Positions 48,302 through 59,100 of a stretch of DNA of 64,000 bases are shown one piece after another (position 1 is the first letter of the stretch; every line of letters begins with the position of its first letter). The translations under genes were made by a program, and so were the position numbers. The stretch is from Aquila chrysaetos chrysaetos (Eukaryota; Chordata; Aves; Accipitriformes; Accipitridae), in NCBI RefSeq assembly GCF_900496995.4, contig NC_044019.1, positions 4,561,501 to 4,625,500 of the forward strand, in the 5' to 3' direction. Under the pieces are notes generated by a model. It was not told the origin of the DNA. It searched no databases and saw nothing but the letters and a program-made list of their open reading frames with translations.

Positions 48302-51300
48302 GCAAGTCTCTTGTTCCTGAACCAAAGATGCTGCGACATCTGTTGTTTGCTGCTCCAGGGCTTCTCTCTTCGGCACTGCCTTCCGCACCATGAGCTAGCT
48401 GGTTCTGCTTGATTGGGAAATCATCTTCTCCTTTGGAGAACCCACAGGCCAGCTGCATCCAGGGAGGCAGGTTGCTGTTAAGTAAAATTACATAACTTAC
48501 TGTGTTTTCACACACCACTGTTGCAAGAGGCCAGTTTGGCAGCACGAGAGGCTGAAGTCTCTGTTTATCCACAGAAGAGGAACAATAATCTCCTCCTGCA
48601 CATTGCTCCCGAGTCTCATTTCTAGAGACATCCTTCTCTGAGTGTGGGAGAGCTTGGTTGCTCACTCCATCCTACCTGTGCCTACCGAGACAGCCAGCAA
48701 AGAGTCGAGCTGTAGCTGTGGCCCTCCTGAAACAACATCAGCCTGAGAAAGCTGTTCAGCAGCAGGCCACTAGCCAGCTGGCAGGTTCTGGCAGCCCCAG
48801 TCACCACTGGGTAGGGCTGAGTGGAACCATCAGCTGAGATGAAAGACTCTGTGTTACAAATGCCAGAGGCCTGGTTAGACCAGATGTGTGCTTCATGGTA
48901 AAACGGCGGCTTTGTATGTCTTTTAGTCCCAATTTGTTGAGCGTGGCCTTTTCTCTTTTCTCTGCCAATGTTGAATTCATGGCAGGGGAGTCATCCCAAT
49001 CTACATGTAGTTAAGCTACAAAACTTACCATCTGAGGTTTTTGGGGTTTTGGGGTTTTTTAAAATATATTTTCATTTGGAACGACATTACAATGCATTAA
49101 GCTGCATACTTCCTATCTCCTGAACTCTCTGGGTTTTTCTCTCACCTTTTAAAATGTGGTCAGCACCAGAAGCTCCTGGAGGCAGAGGTGTGTGCATTCT
49201 GCTTGCTCGTCTCCGGGAAGCGGACCCCTTAATGCATGCCGAGCTGCAGAGGTGATGGAGTGATCTAGAGACTAGAGAGGGGGCCTAGAATCGGCCGCTG
49301 TCTTTTGCATCAGTTTGCCCCGGGAAAATCTTTTTCTCTAGTTCTGTCTCCTCTCCCTTGTACATCAGCTGGGACAATAATGCCAAATTCAGTAGAACAG
49401 GAGGCTTACCAGTGCTGCAGTACCCGGTGTGAGCGTACGCAGTTAGATGTGCCTGAGCATGGGGCCGAGCAGCTTTCCCTGTCCAATTCCATGGGGGTTC
49501 ATGCTGGATATGTTCCAGAGCTTTATTCAGTTTAGGTGTACATGCCCCAAAAGATTGCATTTGCACCTTTCCACAGGCTTACAGGCATCCCTTGCTGCAA
49601 AGCCCCTCAGCCTGGCTTCTGTGCTGCTCCTGTCCCCTTCTTTGAAACCCAGGAGTCCTCCTCCTGCTTGGTGCTTTCCGTAGGGTACAAGAGGATCTCC
49701 GCTCGACTTCAATCCTCTCTTCTTTTTCAGGCTTTGTTTAACCTCCTGATCCCAGATCACACTGCAGACGCCTTCTCTCCCCCTCGCCTGTCCGAGCCTG
49801 GCCTGTGGGACCTGCTCTTGGAGCAGCTGCTGGGAGGCCTCTCGCACTGGGACGCAGAGCACTTCCTCTTCATCGCTGAGCGTGGTTACCTGTACGAGCA
49901 CAACTGCGCCTTCTTCCCGCTGTACCCCCTGAGCGTGCGTGCCGTGGCCGAGGGTGCTCTGTGGCCCTTGCAGCGGCTGCTGCGTTTGCGGAGCCGCCTC
50001 TTGCTATCAGCTGTACTTCTCAATTCTCTCTTTTCTGTCCTGGCAGCCGCTGCCCTGTATAAGCTGGGCTGCGTTGTGCTGCAGTGTCGCAGGGTGGCTT
50101 TCCTTGCTGCTGTTCTCTTTTCTGTCAGCCCTGCCAACGTATTTATGGCAGCTGCTTACTCAGAGAGCATGTTTGCCTTCCTGGCATTCAGTGCCATGTG
50201 GCAACTGGAGAAGGGGCAGAGCTGGCTCAGTGGACTGCTCTTCTCCCTTGCTTCTGGGGTGCGTGCCAACGGGCTTATTAATGCTGGCTTCTTTCTCTAC
50301 TCCCGCGGTAAATGCTTTGTCCTCCAGCTCCAGGTGGGTTCAGGATCGGTAAGGAAGCTCCCTCTGTTGTGGAAGCAACTCCTTAGTGTGGCATCTTCAG
50401 CAGTTCTGACGTGTGCTGGGATTTTTCTACCTTTTGCTTTATTTCAATATTATGCTTACGTGAGGTTCTGTGGTCCTGGCACCGTCCTGGAGCAGACTGT
50501 TCCCAAGCCGCTGCTGCAGCTGGCTCGGGACAAGGGCTATCGTCTGGCGGCTGTGAATGGGGTTAAACCCACTTGGTGCTCCCAGCGGTTCCCTCTGGTC
50601 TATTCCTATATTCAAGATGCTTACTGGAATGTGGGCTTTCTCAGGTATTTTGAGCTCAGACAGATACCAAATTTCTTGCTTGCTTTGCCTGTCGCGCTTC
50701 TGGGCTCGTGGGCTGCCTGGACCTACATGATTGCAAACCCCCGGCACTGCCTAACTCTTGGTCTAGAGAGAAGAAAGAGTGAAGAAGAGAGTAAACCAAG
50801 AGCTGGATTTTGCTGCCCTGCTGTCTTTGTGTATGTCGTCCATGCCACGGTCCTGCTGGCGTTTGGATTCTTCTGCATGCACGTGCAGGTAGGATGTTCT
50901 CAGCAACACAGAAGAGTGACTTCTTCAGGGGAATGCAGCGTGGTGGCTGAGGTAGTGACAGTCACAGCCTGAAGCTGTCCCAGCTGCAGGGCAGCACAGG
51001 GCAACGCAAACCAAAAGCTTTGCCTTTCCTCTTTCGGAGCTACTTCCACAGAGAGTTTCCAAAGCCAGTTAGTTCCTCTGCTCTGCTGGAGAGTTCCTGA
51101 AGAGAGCTTGCCAGGTGCTTGGTGTGCTGAGGACACCGGGACGGGGATCAAAGGGTTTGGCTGGCGTTAGCGGCGTTTGACATGTGCTTAAGGCCAGGCT
51201 TGCCAAGCCCTGCTAATCGCCTGTTGGAGGACAACGATACCGGGTCATTATCATGTTGGGCCGAGCTTAATGGATGGCAATGAAAGGATCCAGAGCCTGT

Positions 51301-52024
51301 CACCAGTCCCTAGAAAGTGTTCAAAGGTCTTTTTAGGACACAGCTGGTGGCACTAAGGGTTGGGGGTTCCACTGAAAAAATAATTGAAGAGTGAGATTCA
51401 ATTCTCCCCTGAAGCTGCTGCCCCTGCCCGGCTCCTGAGCTGGACAGTGACAAGGAGTGACAATTAGTTACCCTGGTTGTCCAAAACCTGGGGACCACTT
51501 CACTGCTTACACAAATGTCGTAATAAATAAAGCGGATTGAGCTGAGAGGTGTTTCAGTGTAATAAGTCGTAGCACCATGAATTGGGGCTGTATTTCGGTC
51601 TTCTTTACCAGCGACCTGAGGCAGATAGATGGCTCCTTCCATGCCTCAGGACCAGGGATGGTCGCAGTCGGAGACCTGCAATTTATGTGATTTTTGCTCT
51701 GCCTGTTGTCTTCAGGTGCTGACCCGGTTCCTTGGCTCCTCCTCTCCCGTCCTGTACTGGTTCTCTGCTCACCTGCTTCAAGAATACGAACCTTTACTCT
51801 GGAGCGAAGGGACTGATAATCAAACCGTGGCAGCTCGCTCTGAGAAGTCTCTTCTAGGTAAATCTGCTGGTTCCTGCGGGAGAGGGACTTCTGAAAACCC
51901 TGTTGTGAGGCTGCTGATGAACTGTAGATTAATCACCCCCCTCAGCAAATGCATTCTTGGATTTTTCCTGTCCTACTGGCTGCTGGGACTGCTTCTGCAC
52001 TGCAACTTCTTGCCGTGGACGTAG
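48215..52024 (+). CDS. PIGV: PIGV, GPI mannosyltransferase 2
   Basis: This enzyme transfers the second mannose onto the GPI anchor precursor on the luminal side of the ER, using dolichol-phosphate-mannose. Coding exons: 48215-48301, 49731-50888, 51716-52024, giving 517 residues (human 493). It is a multi-pass membrane protein; hydrophobic segments recur along the whole length. The luminal motif HWDAEHF (residues 68-74) carries the Trp-Asp pair (69-70) regarded as essential in the family. The C-terminus LLGLLLHCNFLPWT is identical to human. An in-frame TGA at 48185-48187 supports the chosen start. The first coding intron has a GC donor. Divergence is mainly at the N-terminus and in a loop near residues 445-475. 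Confidence 0.97.
48302..49730 (+). other. PIGV: PIGV intron with GC-AG ends
   Basis: A 1429-bp intron starting CAG/GCAAGT and ending TTCTTTTTCAG. A GC donor is tolerated when the rest of the site matches U1 well, as here. The junction joins LLLQ to ALFN exactly as in human PIGV. Confidence 0.88.
49731..50888 (+). CDS. PIGV: PIGV main coding exon
   Basis: This exon has 386 codons, phase 0 at both ends, from ALFNLLIPDHTADAFSPPRL to FGFFCMHVQ. It contains most membrane segments, the HWDAEHFLFIAERGYLYEHN motif and the family-specific FALFQYYAYVRFCGPG and YSYIQDAYWNVGFLRYFE stretches. The open frame extends upstream to 49536 and downstream to 50972, but the splice sites and alignment cut it at 49731 and 50888. 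Donor GTAGGA at 50889. Confidence 0.97.
50889..51715 (+). other. PIGV: PIGV last intron
   Basis: An 827-bp intron ending TGTTGTCTTCAG. An AATAAATAAA at about 51522-51531 could act as an intronic poly(A) signal, but nothing shows use. Confidence 0.88.
51716..52024 (+). CDS. PIGV: PIGV last coding exon
   Basis: This exon has 102 codons plus TAG at 52022-52024. It encodes VLTRFLGSSSPVLYWFSAHL, a divergent hydrophilic loop, and a final hydrophobic segment ending HCNFLPWT. The loop is longer than or different from human in its middle; the ends are nearly identical. Confidence 0.96.
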   Translation: MLTRFLGSSSPVLYWFSAHLLQEYEPLLWSEGTDNQTVAARSEKSLLGKSAGSCGRGTSENPVVRLLMNCRLITPLSKCILGFFLSYWLLGLLLHCNFLPWT

Positions 52025-52640
52025 CGAGGGGTGTGTATTGGTGCAGATGGGTCGCGGGGCAGAAGCACTGATGAGAATTGAAACTCACTTTTTCTAAAGA
52101 GCCTGACGTATATGTAACGATGCTGTTGTCTCGGTTACAAAGGCGTTAATCCTCAGTTACTACGTATGTACAGAGCTGTCACCGCGTGAAACCGGCACGT
52201 TCCCTTTGCTGTGATGCTACAGCATCCTGCCCCTCTCTCTGCTGTCGTTACTGACGGCCAGAACTCCTGTAAGCTGCCCGGGACAGGGAACGCATCTCGG
52301 TTCCTCTGTCTTCTGGGAGAAGTACTGGTCCCGAGCAATTATTTATGGCAGGGATCCGTGTCTGTCGGATTCCGGTCCGCTGGGAAACCTCCGGTACGGC
52401 ACAGCGAGCATCCCTTGCAGGGAGGATCCTGCTGCCTTCCATGAGCCGCTCGGCCCTCTCCCGTTCCTTCTCTTCCCAAGCGCTCACCACCCCCTGAGCA
52501 ACCGCGGGGCAGAGACGGCGGGGACGGGACGGCTCCGGTTGCTCCTCCCGGTGCTGCCGCTCGGCGCTTTGCCGACCGGGGAGCGCGGCAGCCGCTGTCC
52601 GACCCCACGCCCGTCCCCAATAAACACCTCGAGTCCGCCG
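52025..52640 (+). other. PIGV: PIGV 3'UTR, running into the ZDHHC18 promoter
   Basis: The only canonical AATAAA after the PIGV stop is at 52619-52624, inside the CpG-rich sequence upstream of ZDHHC18. If it is used, the PIGV transcript ends about 220 bp before the ZDHHC18 ATG. A non-canonical signal nearer the stop is also possible. Confidence 0.5.
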
Positions 52641-52736
52641 GACCGGGCGGTTCTCCCCGCCGCTCCCCCGCGCTCGGGGCTCCCGGGACGAAGCCGCTCC
52701 CCGCCGGGAGGAACCGGGGGACGGTGCCCGGCGCGG

Positions 52737-52750
52737 CCGGCAGGGGGCGC
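52737..52750 (+). promoter_or_regulatory. CTCF-like site
   Basis: CCGGCAGGGGGCGC matches the CTCF core consensus CCASYAGRKGGCRS at 13 of 14 positions (G for A at position 3). It lies between the PIGV 3' end and the ZDHHC18 start. Occupancy is not shown. Confidence 0.5.
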
Positions 52751-52846
52751 CGCGGTGGGGAACCGGGGCGGGGCGGGGCCGGGGCGGGGCGGACACGTCC
52801 ACCGGGCGAGCGGCGCGGCGGGGCCGGGACCGGGCGCTGCGGCGCC

Positions 52847-53103
52847 ATGAAGGACTGCGAGTACCGGCAGATCCCGCCGGGGGTAGCGGGGCCGGCACCG
52901 GGTACGGTTGTTTCGTCACCTCCGTTATCCACCGGGCCGGAGCGGGCCGGGCCGGCCCGTCGTCCCCGGCGGAAGTGGGAGGTGTTCCCGGGCCGTAACC
53001 GTTTCTACTGCGGCGGTCGCCTCATGCTGGCGCGGCACAGCGGAGTCTTCGCTCTCACCCTCGGCCTCATCCTGGCCACCAGCGGCCTCTTCTTCGCCTT
53101 CGA
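52847..53103 (+). CDS. ZDHHC18: ZDHHC18 exon 1 (coding part)
   Basis: The exon codes [12 protein letters not shown], a short Pro/Gly-rich stretch, the conserved [20 protein letters not shown] and the first membrane segment. The ATG is chosen by family match; the frame is open upstream, so no in-frame stop confirms it. It leaves with two bases of an Asp codon. Donor GTGAGT at 53104. Confidence 0.94.
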
Positions 53104-56100
53104 GTGAGTCCGGGCTGCCGGGCCGGGGGGCTCCGGGCACCGCCCCGGGGTCTGCGGGGCTTTGGGGCGTCCGTGTCCCCCCGCGCTGGGGCACCGGGAC
53201 CGGCCCCCCCCCCCCCCCCAAAAGGGTTTAGGCCCCCTTCCCTGCTGGGGTAAAGCCGCGTGGGGTCTGGCCCTCGGATCAGCTCCGAGCAGCTCTTGTC
53301 CCCCTCCTTTAAGCCCCCTCCTTTTGGGGCGAGCCGTGCGTTAGCTGGCATCCCACCCACGCCCTCGGGGGTTGGGGGGGGGCACCTCTCTGCCCCGCCA
53401 TGGGACCCCCGATATCCTTCCCTTCTCCCCCCCCCCCCCCCCCCAAGCCATTCCCCTGCTGCACAGCCCCCAGACCCACTTTGCGGGCAGTCCCTGCTTC
53501 CCTTTTGCCTGTCCCCAGGTGTGTTCGTGTGGGGGTGGGCAGGGGCGGCCCTGGAGCTTGTTTGCTCAGTCTGGCCCTGGGAAGGTGGTTAACATTCTCC
53601 CAGGATGCCCCCCTGGTCTCTAAATACCCCCACCAATCTCCCTTCCTGCTACAGAGGAGAGAACTGGTCCAGAATTGCAGCCAGGAAACCCCCAAGACTG
53701 GTGGACTTGGTCCCTAGAGGCAGCAGGAACAGTGTTTCTGTTCAAGGTGCTCGATAAATGGTGAAATCCTTTGGGGTCCTGCCTTGAGGGTCTGCGCTGG
53801 AGCTCTGTCCCCATTGTGCAGCAGTGTCTGAGGGAGAGGGAGCTGCATCTATCCCAGTCCCCTTTCCTTCTGGAAGGCTGGTCCGGGGATGCTCCCCGTT
53901 CCTGTGCCCCGAGGGAGAGGAGAGCCAAGAGCACCCCGTTACGTCCTGCGCTGCCCGGAGGAGCTGGGGAAGGAGTGCCGTTGGTTATTGACACCTCTGA
54001 GGGATTCTGCTCTCCTGCCTCTGCATTTCTGTCTCAGGAGGGAAGGGAGCTTGTTTTTCCTGCTACTGTATGAAGCCGGGGAGGGGGGGGGGGTGGTGGT
54101 GGTGGTGGTGTTGGTGTTTGCTTGTCTTTGGATCATGGCGTTATCTCTGGGAGTCTCGGAGTAAAGCTGTCCAAGCCTGCTGGCAGGGAGATGAAGGTAT
54201 TTGATCGGATTAGAGGTTCTGAGAAGTCGGATGAGCTGAAAGGGGCAGGCAGCTGTGGGAGGCAGTAACGGCATCCCGATGCGAAAACTCCTTTCTTACT
54301 GTCGTCTGTGCCTCTTTGACAGCTTTCTCTGCTGTATCTGAAACTAATGGGCAGCTCTAGCACAGTAACTGCTTTGTATGGGGCCAAGCAGAGGACATCT
54401 GCTCTCCCCTCCCTTCTTGCCTAGTCACTCTTTCTTGCTTGAAGATGCCCTGGGGCTTTCCAAGTTGTTATTTTAGCAGTGTGCTTCTGTTTGCATCGGT
54501 TATGGTTTGCTGAATGTATAGCAAATACATCTTGCCTGTGTCTACAGTTCACTTTTTTTGTTTTTTTTTAAATGCGATTTCTTGTTGCCTGATGGGGAAA
54601 AGCGGGGTCCAGAGATTCCCCTGGAAAAGGGGTGGCAACAAAGCTCACACCTCTCATTTCAGAGACCTTTCTGTCCCTCTGTCAGGGAGATGACCGAGGG
54701 GCTCGGCAGCAGTGTTGGTCTTGGGCTGAAGGGGTTTTGTTGCTTGGTGGCTGCTTTGTTCTGGACAGCTGAGCTTGGGAGTTGAAACAAAAGTTGCTTA
54801 ATCCTCTCAAACTGCCTCGCAGCGTTACTGAGACTTAGCGCTGCCTGCAGACATCAGGGCTCAAGCAGCTTGCCTGTCTGCGCTCAACTCTGGTACTTAT
54901 CAGTGCTTATAATAGCAAATCCCTCTGCAGAGCGAGGGACGAGAGGGGTTGCCAGCACTGTGCCATGCAAAGAGCTATGTTCCTCGGCTGTCTTCACCTG
55001 TCGTGCTGCGAGTAACAGAGCTGCCCTGATGTGGACCGCGATCGCGCCAGTCCCCATCTGTGGAAAAACAGCCCCAGGTCGTAGTACGGCAAACCCAGGA
55101 GCGGGCATCGTCTGCTTAGATGCCTGGTGGCTTGTCACAGCGGTGTCAGTGCTGGAAGGCATCCTCATCCAAACATCTGGCACACCATGAAGGCCACACG
55201 AGTCATCCAGAGACAGCAAAGCTGTCTTGAATCGAAGCCAAGTTCCCTCTCAGCTTCGCGTGTTGGGACCAAATGGGATCACATTCATGCCGATTTTGAT
55301 CCCTGCTGAAGTTTGGGGTGTTTCTCCGTGTGTTCTTGATGCTGCTGTTGTAGAGGGTGACCGAGCTTTGGGGCAGCTGACAGGTTTTTGAAACGCAGTT
55401 CTGGGACTTCAGAAAGGCAAAGAGGTTGTGTACAGGGGCTTGTACTGCCATCTTTGTGCCGAAGACCCTGTCTTCCCAGTGCCGCTCCAGTGTTTTCTGG
55501 GCTGGCTCTTGCTGTTCCAGAGGTCTCTGCAAAGCAGCAGCGCTTCAGCCCGCTACCCTGTGATAATTCATAGTGTGTAGTGTCACAGCTGAGAGCCAGT
55601 TCTGTAGTGATGGTTGGTAACAATGCAATTTTTTTTTTTCTTTTAACAGCTGCCCCTTCCTTGCCAGTCACCTCACCTTGGCCATCCCCATCATTGCAGC
55701 CATCCTCTTCTTCTTTGTCATCAGCTGCCTGCTGCAGACAAGCTTCAGAGACCCGGGTATCCTGCCCAGAGCCACCCCAAGTGAGGCTGCAGACCTGGAA
55801 AAGCGGATTGGTGAGACTTCTATTCCCTCTCCCATGTTTGGTCCAGTGCATGCTTCTGTGTGTGCGCGCGCACGTGTGTTTCGGGCTCAGTGAGTCTCCT
55901 TTCGGTCTTTACTCCTTACCAGTTGTCCAGGGGGAGAAAAGGCCAGAGTATCAGATTGTGAGGGTAGAGACTGTCTTATGAGTCCTGGTAAGAGAGGTGC
56001 AACAAGCTCCTCGAGCACAGCAGGCAGTGCTTCGGAGAGAGGATCTGCAGAGAAGCAGAGGTGGTTTTCCTTTCTGTTCAGTCCCATCGCTTTCCCAGGC

Positions 56101-59100
56101 AAAGCCCTGTACAGTGGGTCGTGGCTGTACCTGTTCCTGCCCTCAGGACGATGCCTGAGTGGGCAGCGGCCCCGTGCAGAGCTCGGGGAGGGAGAGCTTG
56201 CGACATCGGTGTCCTAAACGTGAATACCGTTAGGGACTGTGTACCAGCGGCTGGGAGAGCACAAAGTTCCCCTTCAGAATCACACTGCCAGGCTCTTGAA
56301 GACAGAGCGAGAGTGTTTGTGCTGCTCCGTAACGGTGCGTTAGTTACTTTGAATGTTGTCCAAACTCAGAGGAATCGGACCCTGTGTGTTCTTCTGCAAA
56401 ATATGGGCGGTGAGGACATAGGATAATTAATTTAAGCATGAATGCTTTTTAAGATTATGATTTGCCATTGAGCCTGCTGTGCCGCAAGGTTTTCTTTATT
56501 GTAATGGTTTCTAACAGTATGCTAATGTTTGTCCCCATCTGAAAACTGCTCTGTCACGCTGTTTTGGTGGTGGCCAAGAAGGTGTACGCATCCAGGATCT
56601 GGGGACCTTGTTGATGTGACCCGTAGTAACAAATGCTTTAGCAAAGCTGATGCGAGACAGCTTGAATCTGCCTCGCTGAAGACAGTTGCAAGGCAGTAAT
56701 TCTACCTCTGACGAAAAAAATGGTTTTAAAATACTCTCAGAGTGGTTATCTGTGTTTCTATTTATAAGTGCCTGAAGCAGTAATCTGGCTGCAGATGCTG
56801 CCTGATGCGCCAGCTGTTGCTGTTAATATAATCCACTTCTTACCCTCTTAACATGCTCACTGTTACATCTCTATTTTCAAAGACTTCCTCGGAGTTGGAA
56901 AGGTGCTCTTTTAAGAGTGACTAAAATAAAGGAATAACCCCCAAAATTGCAAACGTGATACAGAGGTTTTCCAGCTCACGCTTTTTCTGAGCAGAGAAGG
57001 AGCCAGTCCCCAGTGAACAATGAAGTGCCAGCACACACAGGTGTGACTTGCAGCATCCCTAAAAATCCTCAATCTCGACCCCGAGGAGGAGGAATCCTCT
57101 TGTGCTACTAACATTCACATGTCAAATTTCAATGAAATCTGCCTGGAGCACTTGAGACCTGCTTGCTGTCCTCCCCCGCTGTGATGGAAATGAGTCCCTT
57201 GAACCTGGCGGTGCTGCTGGCTCCAGCTGCGGGTTGGCAAGTTGTGGGCTGGCAGCGGCGGGGGATGCTTCTGCTGAGGTTACCCTGATTTCTGTAACTT
57301 GGATGCTTACAGCAGAGGAGGAACCACGTGTACGTTGACAGATTATATTGTCTCCTTGTGTTGTGATCCGTTGGACTCGCAGAGATGAGTTGGTGTTACT
57401 GGGCACGTTAACACTGCTGCTTTTACGCTCACTATTTATAAATTGCTTTAAGTTCTTAAAGCATTGGGCAGATATTACTTCCTCTTGGCATCCCAGCAGC
57501 ATTGTCATTGAACAGACAAGGACATAAATAATGCTGCGAGGAGCTGACTGGAGTTCCTGGCTGCCCACCCCACAACAAATCCTGTAGGCTGAGCTGCCTC
57601 TTAGCTTTTGCTGAAAATCGGGAAAGCACATGCCAATCCCTTACCCTGCCAGGAAGCAGCTCAGGGTGATACGGGGGCTTGGGTTTCACCTGCAGCAATT
57701 TGACTGTCTCTCCTCGCCCTTGCAGACAGCATGGGTACCTCTACCTATCGCCCGCCAGCCCGCACGATGGAAGTGGTCATAAACAAGTATGTGGTGAAAC
57801 TCAAGTACTGCTACACCTGCAAAATGTTCCGCCCTCCACGCACCTCTCACTGCAGTGTCTGCGACAACTGTGTCGGTAAGCCCAGAACGTGGAAAGGTGC
57901 TGATACCTCGGGGTGGGGGTGTGTGTTTTGTGTTCTGGACAGATTGCTTTTGCTTCTCGTAAAGGATTATTAAGCGAGATACTGACTGGTCTTTCTTCTT
58001 CCCATTTAAAATGAAAGCAACACCAGTGCAGTGGCTCAGGTCCGAGACTCTGTACCTCTGCTTTCCCTGGTTCTGGGAGGACGGTACTGTGAAATGCGGT
58101 TAAGGCCTCCACCAAACACGAGGTTTGCTGCAGGCTCCTTGTTGTCTGTGGCCTTGCTGTCGCCAGGCTGGTAGAGACACCACCATAGATGCTGGCTGAG
58201 CTCTTCTACGTCCTCTCCCTGTGCCCTCAGAGTGTGGTGGAGCAGGAGGGAACAAACAAAGACCTGAAGAAAAGCCTCTGATGGCTCCACGCAGTCAGGC
58301 GCAGGCGTGGGGCAGCTGCAGGGGGGTGGGCAGGGAGGTTCCCAGCGTAGCCTGGCTGCACCGGAGCAACTTGAACTGGCAACAGGGTGGCATGTGATTT
58401 TGGGGCATGCCCAGAGAGTTTACTCCTCATGCAGCTGCTCCTGGTCGTGCATCGTGTGGATGTGGAGGCTGTGCTTTATGCTGTCTGCCAGGGCAGCCTG
58501 AGGAGCGAGCAGGCACAGGACCCCAAGGCTCTGGTTAAGAGAAGAAGTTTGGGAGTTACCGAGCGTTCTGTGTTCGGGGATCGCCGTGGGTGGCTGTGAC
58601 TCCTCCTTACGCTGGAATGGCTCGCTGGAAAGCAGCCGTGGCTGGAGCAGTGTTTGAAGAGGAGCCATCTGGGGGAGCGGGCATGCGCCTGCTTTGCGTA
58701 CGATGGGTTTTGTTTGCGCTGGTGTCCCCCGCAGAACGGTTACCGCAGTCCTGTTAGTCTGAAATGCAGCCCTTTCATTAGAAGGCAGTCGGGAGTGTTT
58801 CCAGATATATTGCACCTGCCCTGGGTTCCCAGGCAGTTTCTGTGGTTTTATAGGCATATCTTTATAACTTTGAAAATTATTTTCTGCCCTGAAGAAGGCG
58901 GGTGAAGCTGACACGCAGAAAGGGAGCAGCGACGCTGCGTGCGCACACACCCAGTGCTGCTAGGTACTGGAAAAACTGCCACGATTTCCCTGCTCTCTTT
59001 CAGTTTTAGTAATGGTAGATGTCACAAGGCTTGTATTTCTGCAGGGTTTGGCGAGAGGAATGGTTTGGCCTTTGATGGTAAAAAAGGGCATGTGAGCGGG

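Larger units (their letters stand above)
52440..53480 (+). promoter_or_regulatory. ZDHHC18: CpG island and promoter of ZDHHC18
   Basis: A CpG-dense block covers the first coding exon. GC boxes (repeated GGGGCGGGG-type words) fill 52763-52792, about 60 bp before the ATG. A CTCF-like word lies at 52737-52750. C-runs follow in intron 1 (53204-53219, 53427-53444). There is no TATA box. The start site is probably between 52790 and 52840 (inferred). Confidence 0.75.

Noticed and set aside
47668-48391. Overlapping - strand ORFs upstream of PIGV (115 and 134 codons), considered as a possible mobile-element remnant
   Set aside because: No recognisable reverse transcriptase, integrase, transposase or capsid motif; no terminal repeats or target duplications seen.
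52248-52932. Long - strand ORFs (223 and 197 codons) over the ZDHHC18 promoter and exon 1
   Set aside because: GC-rich shadow frames opposite the promoter and first exon. The + strand exon explains the region.
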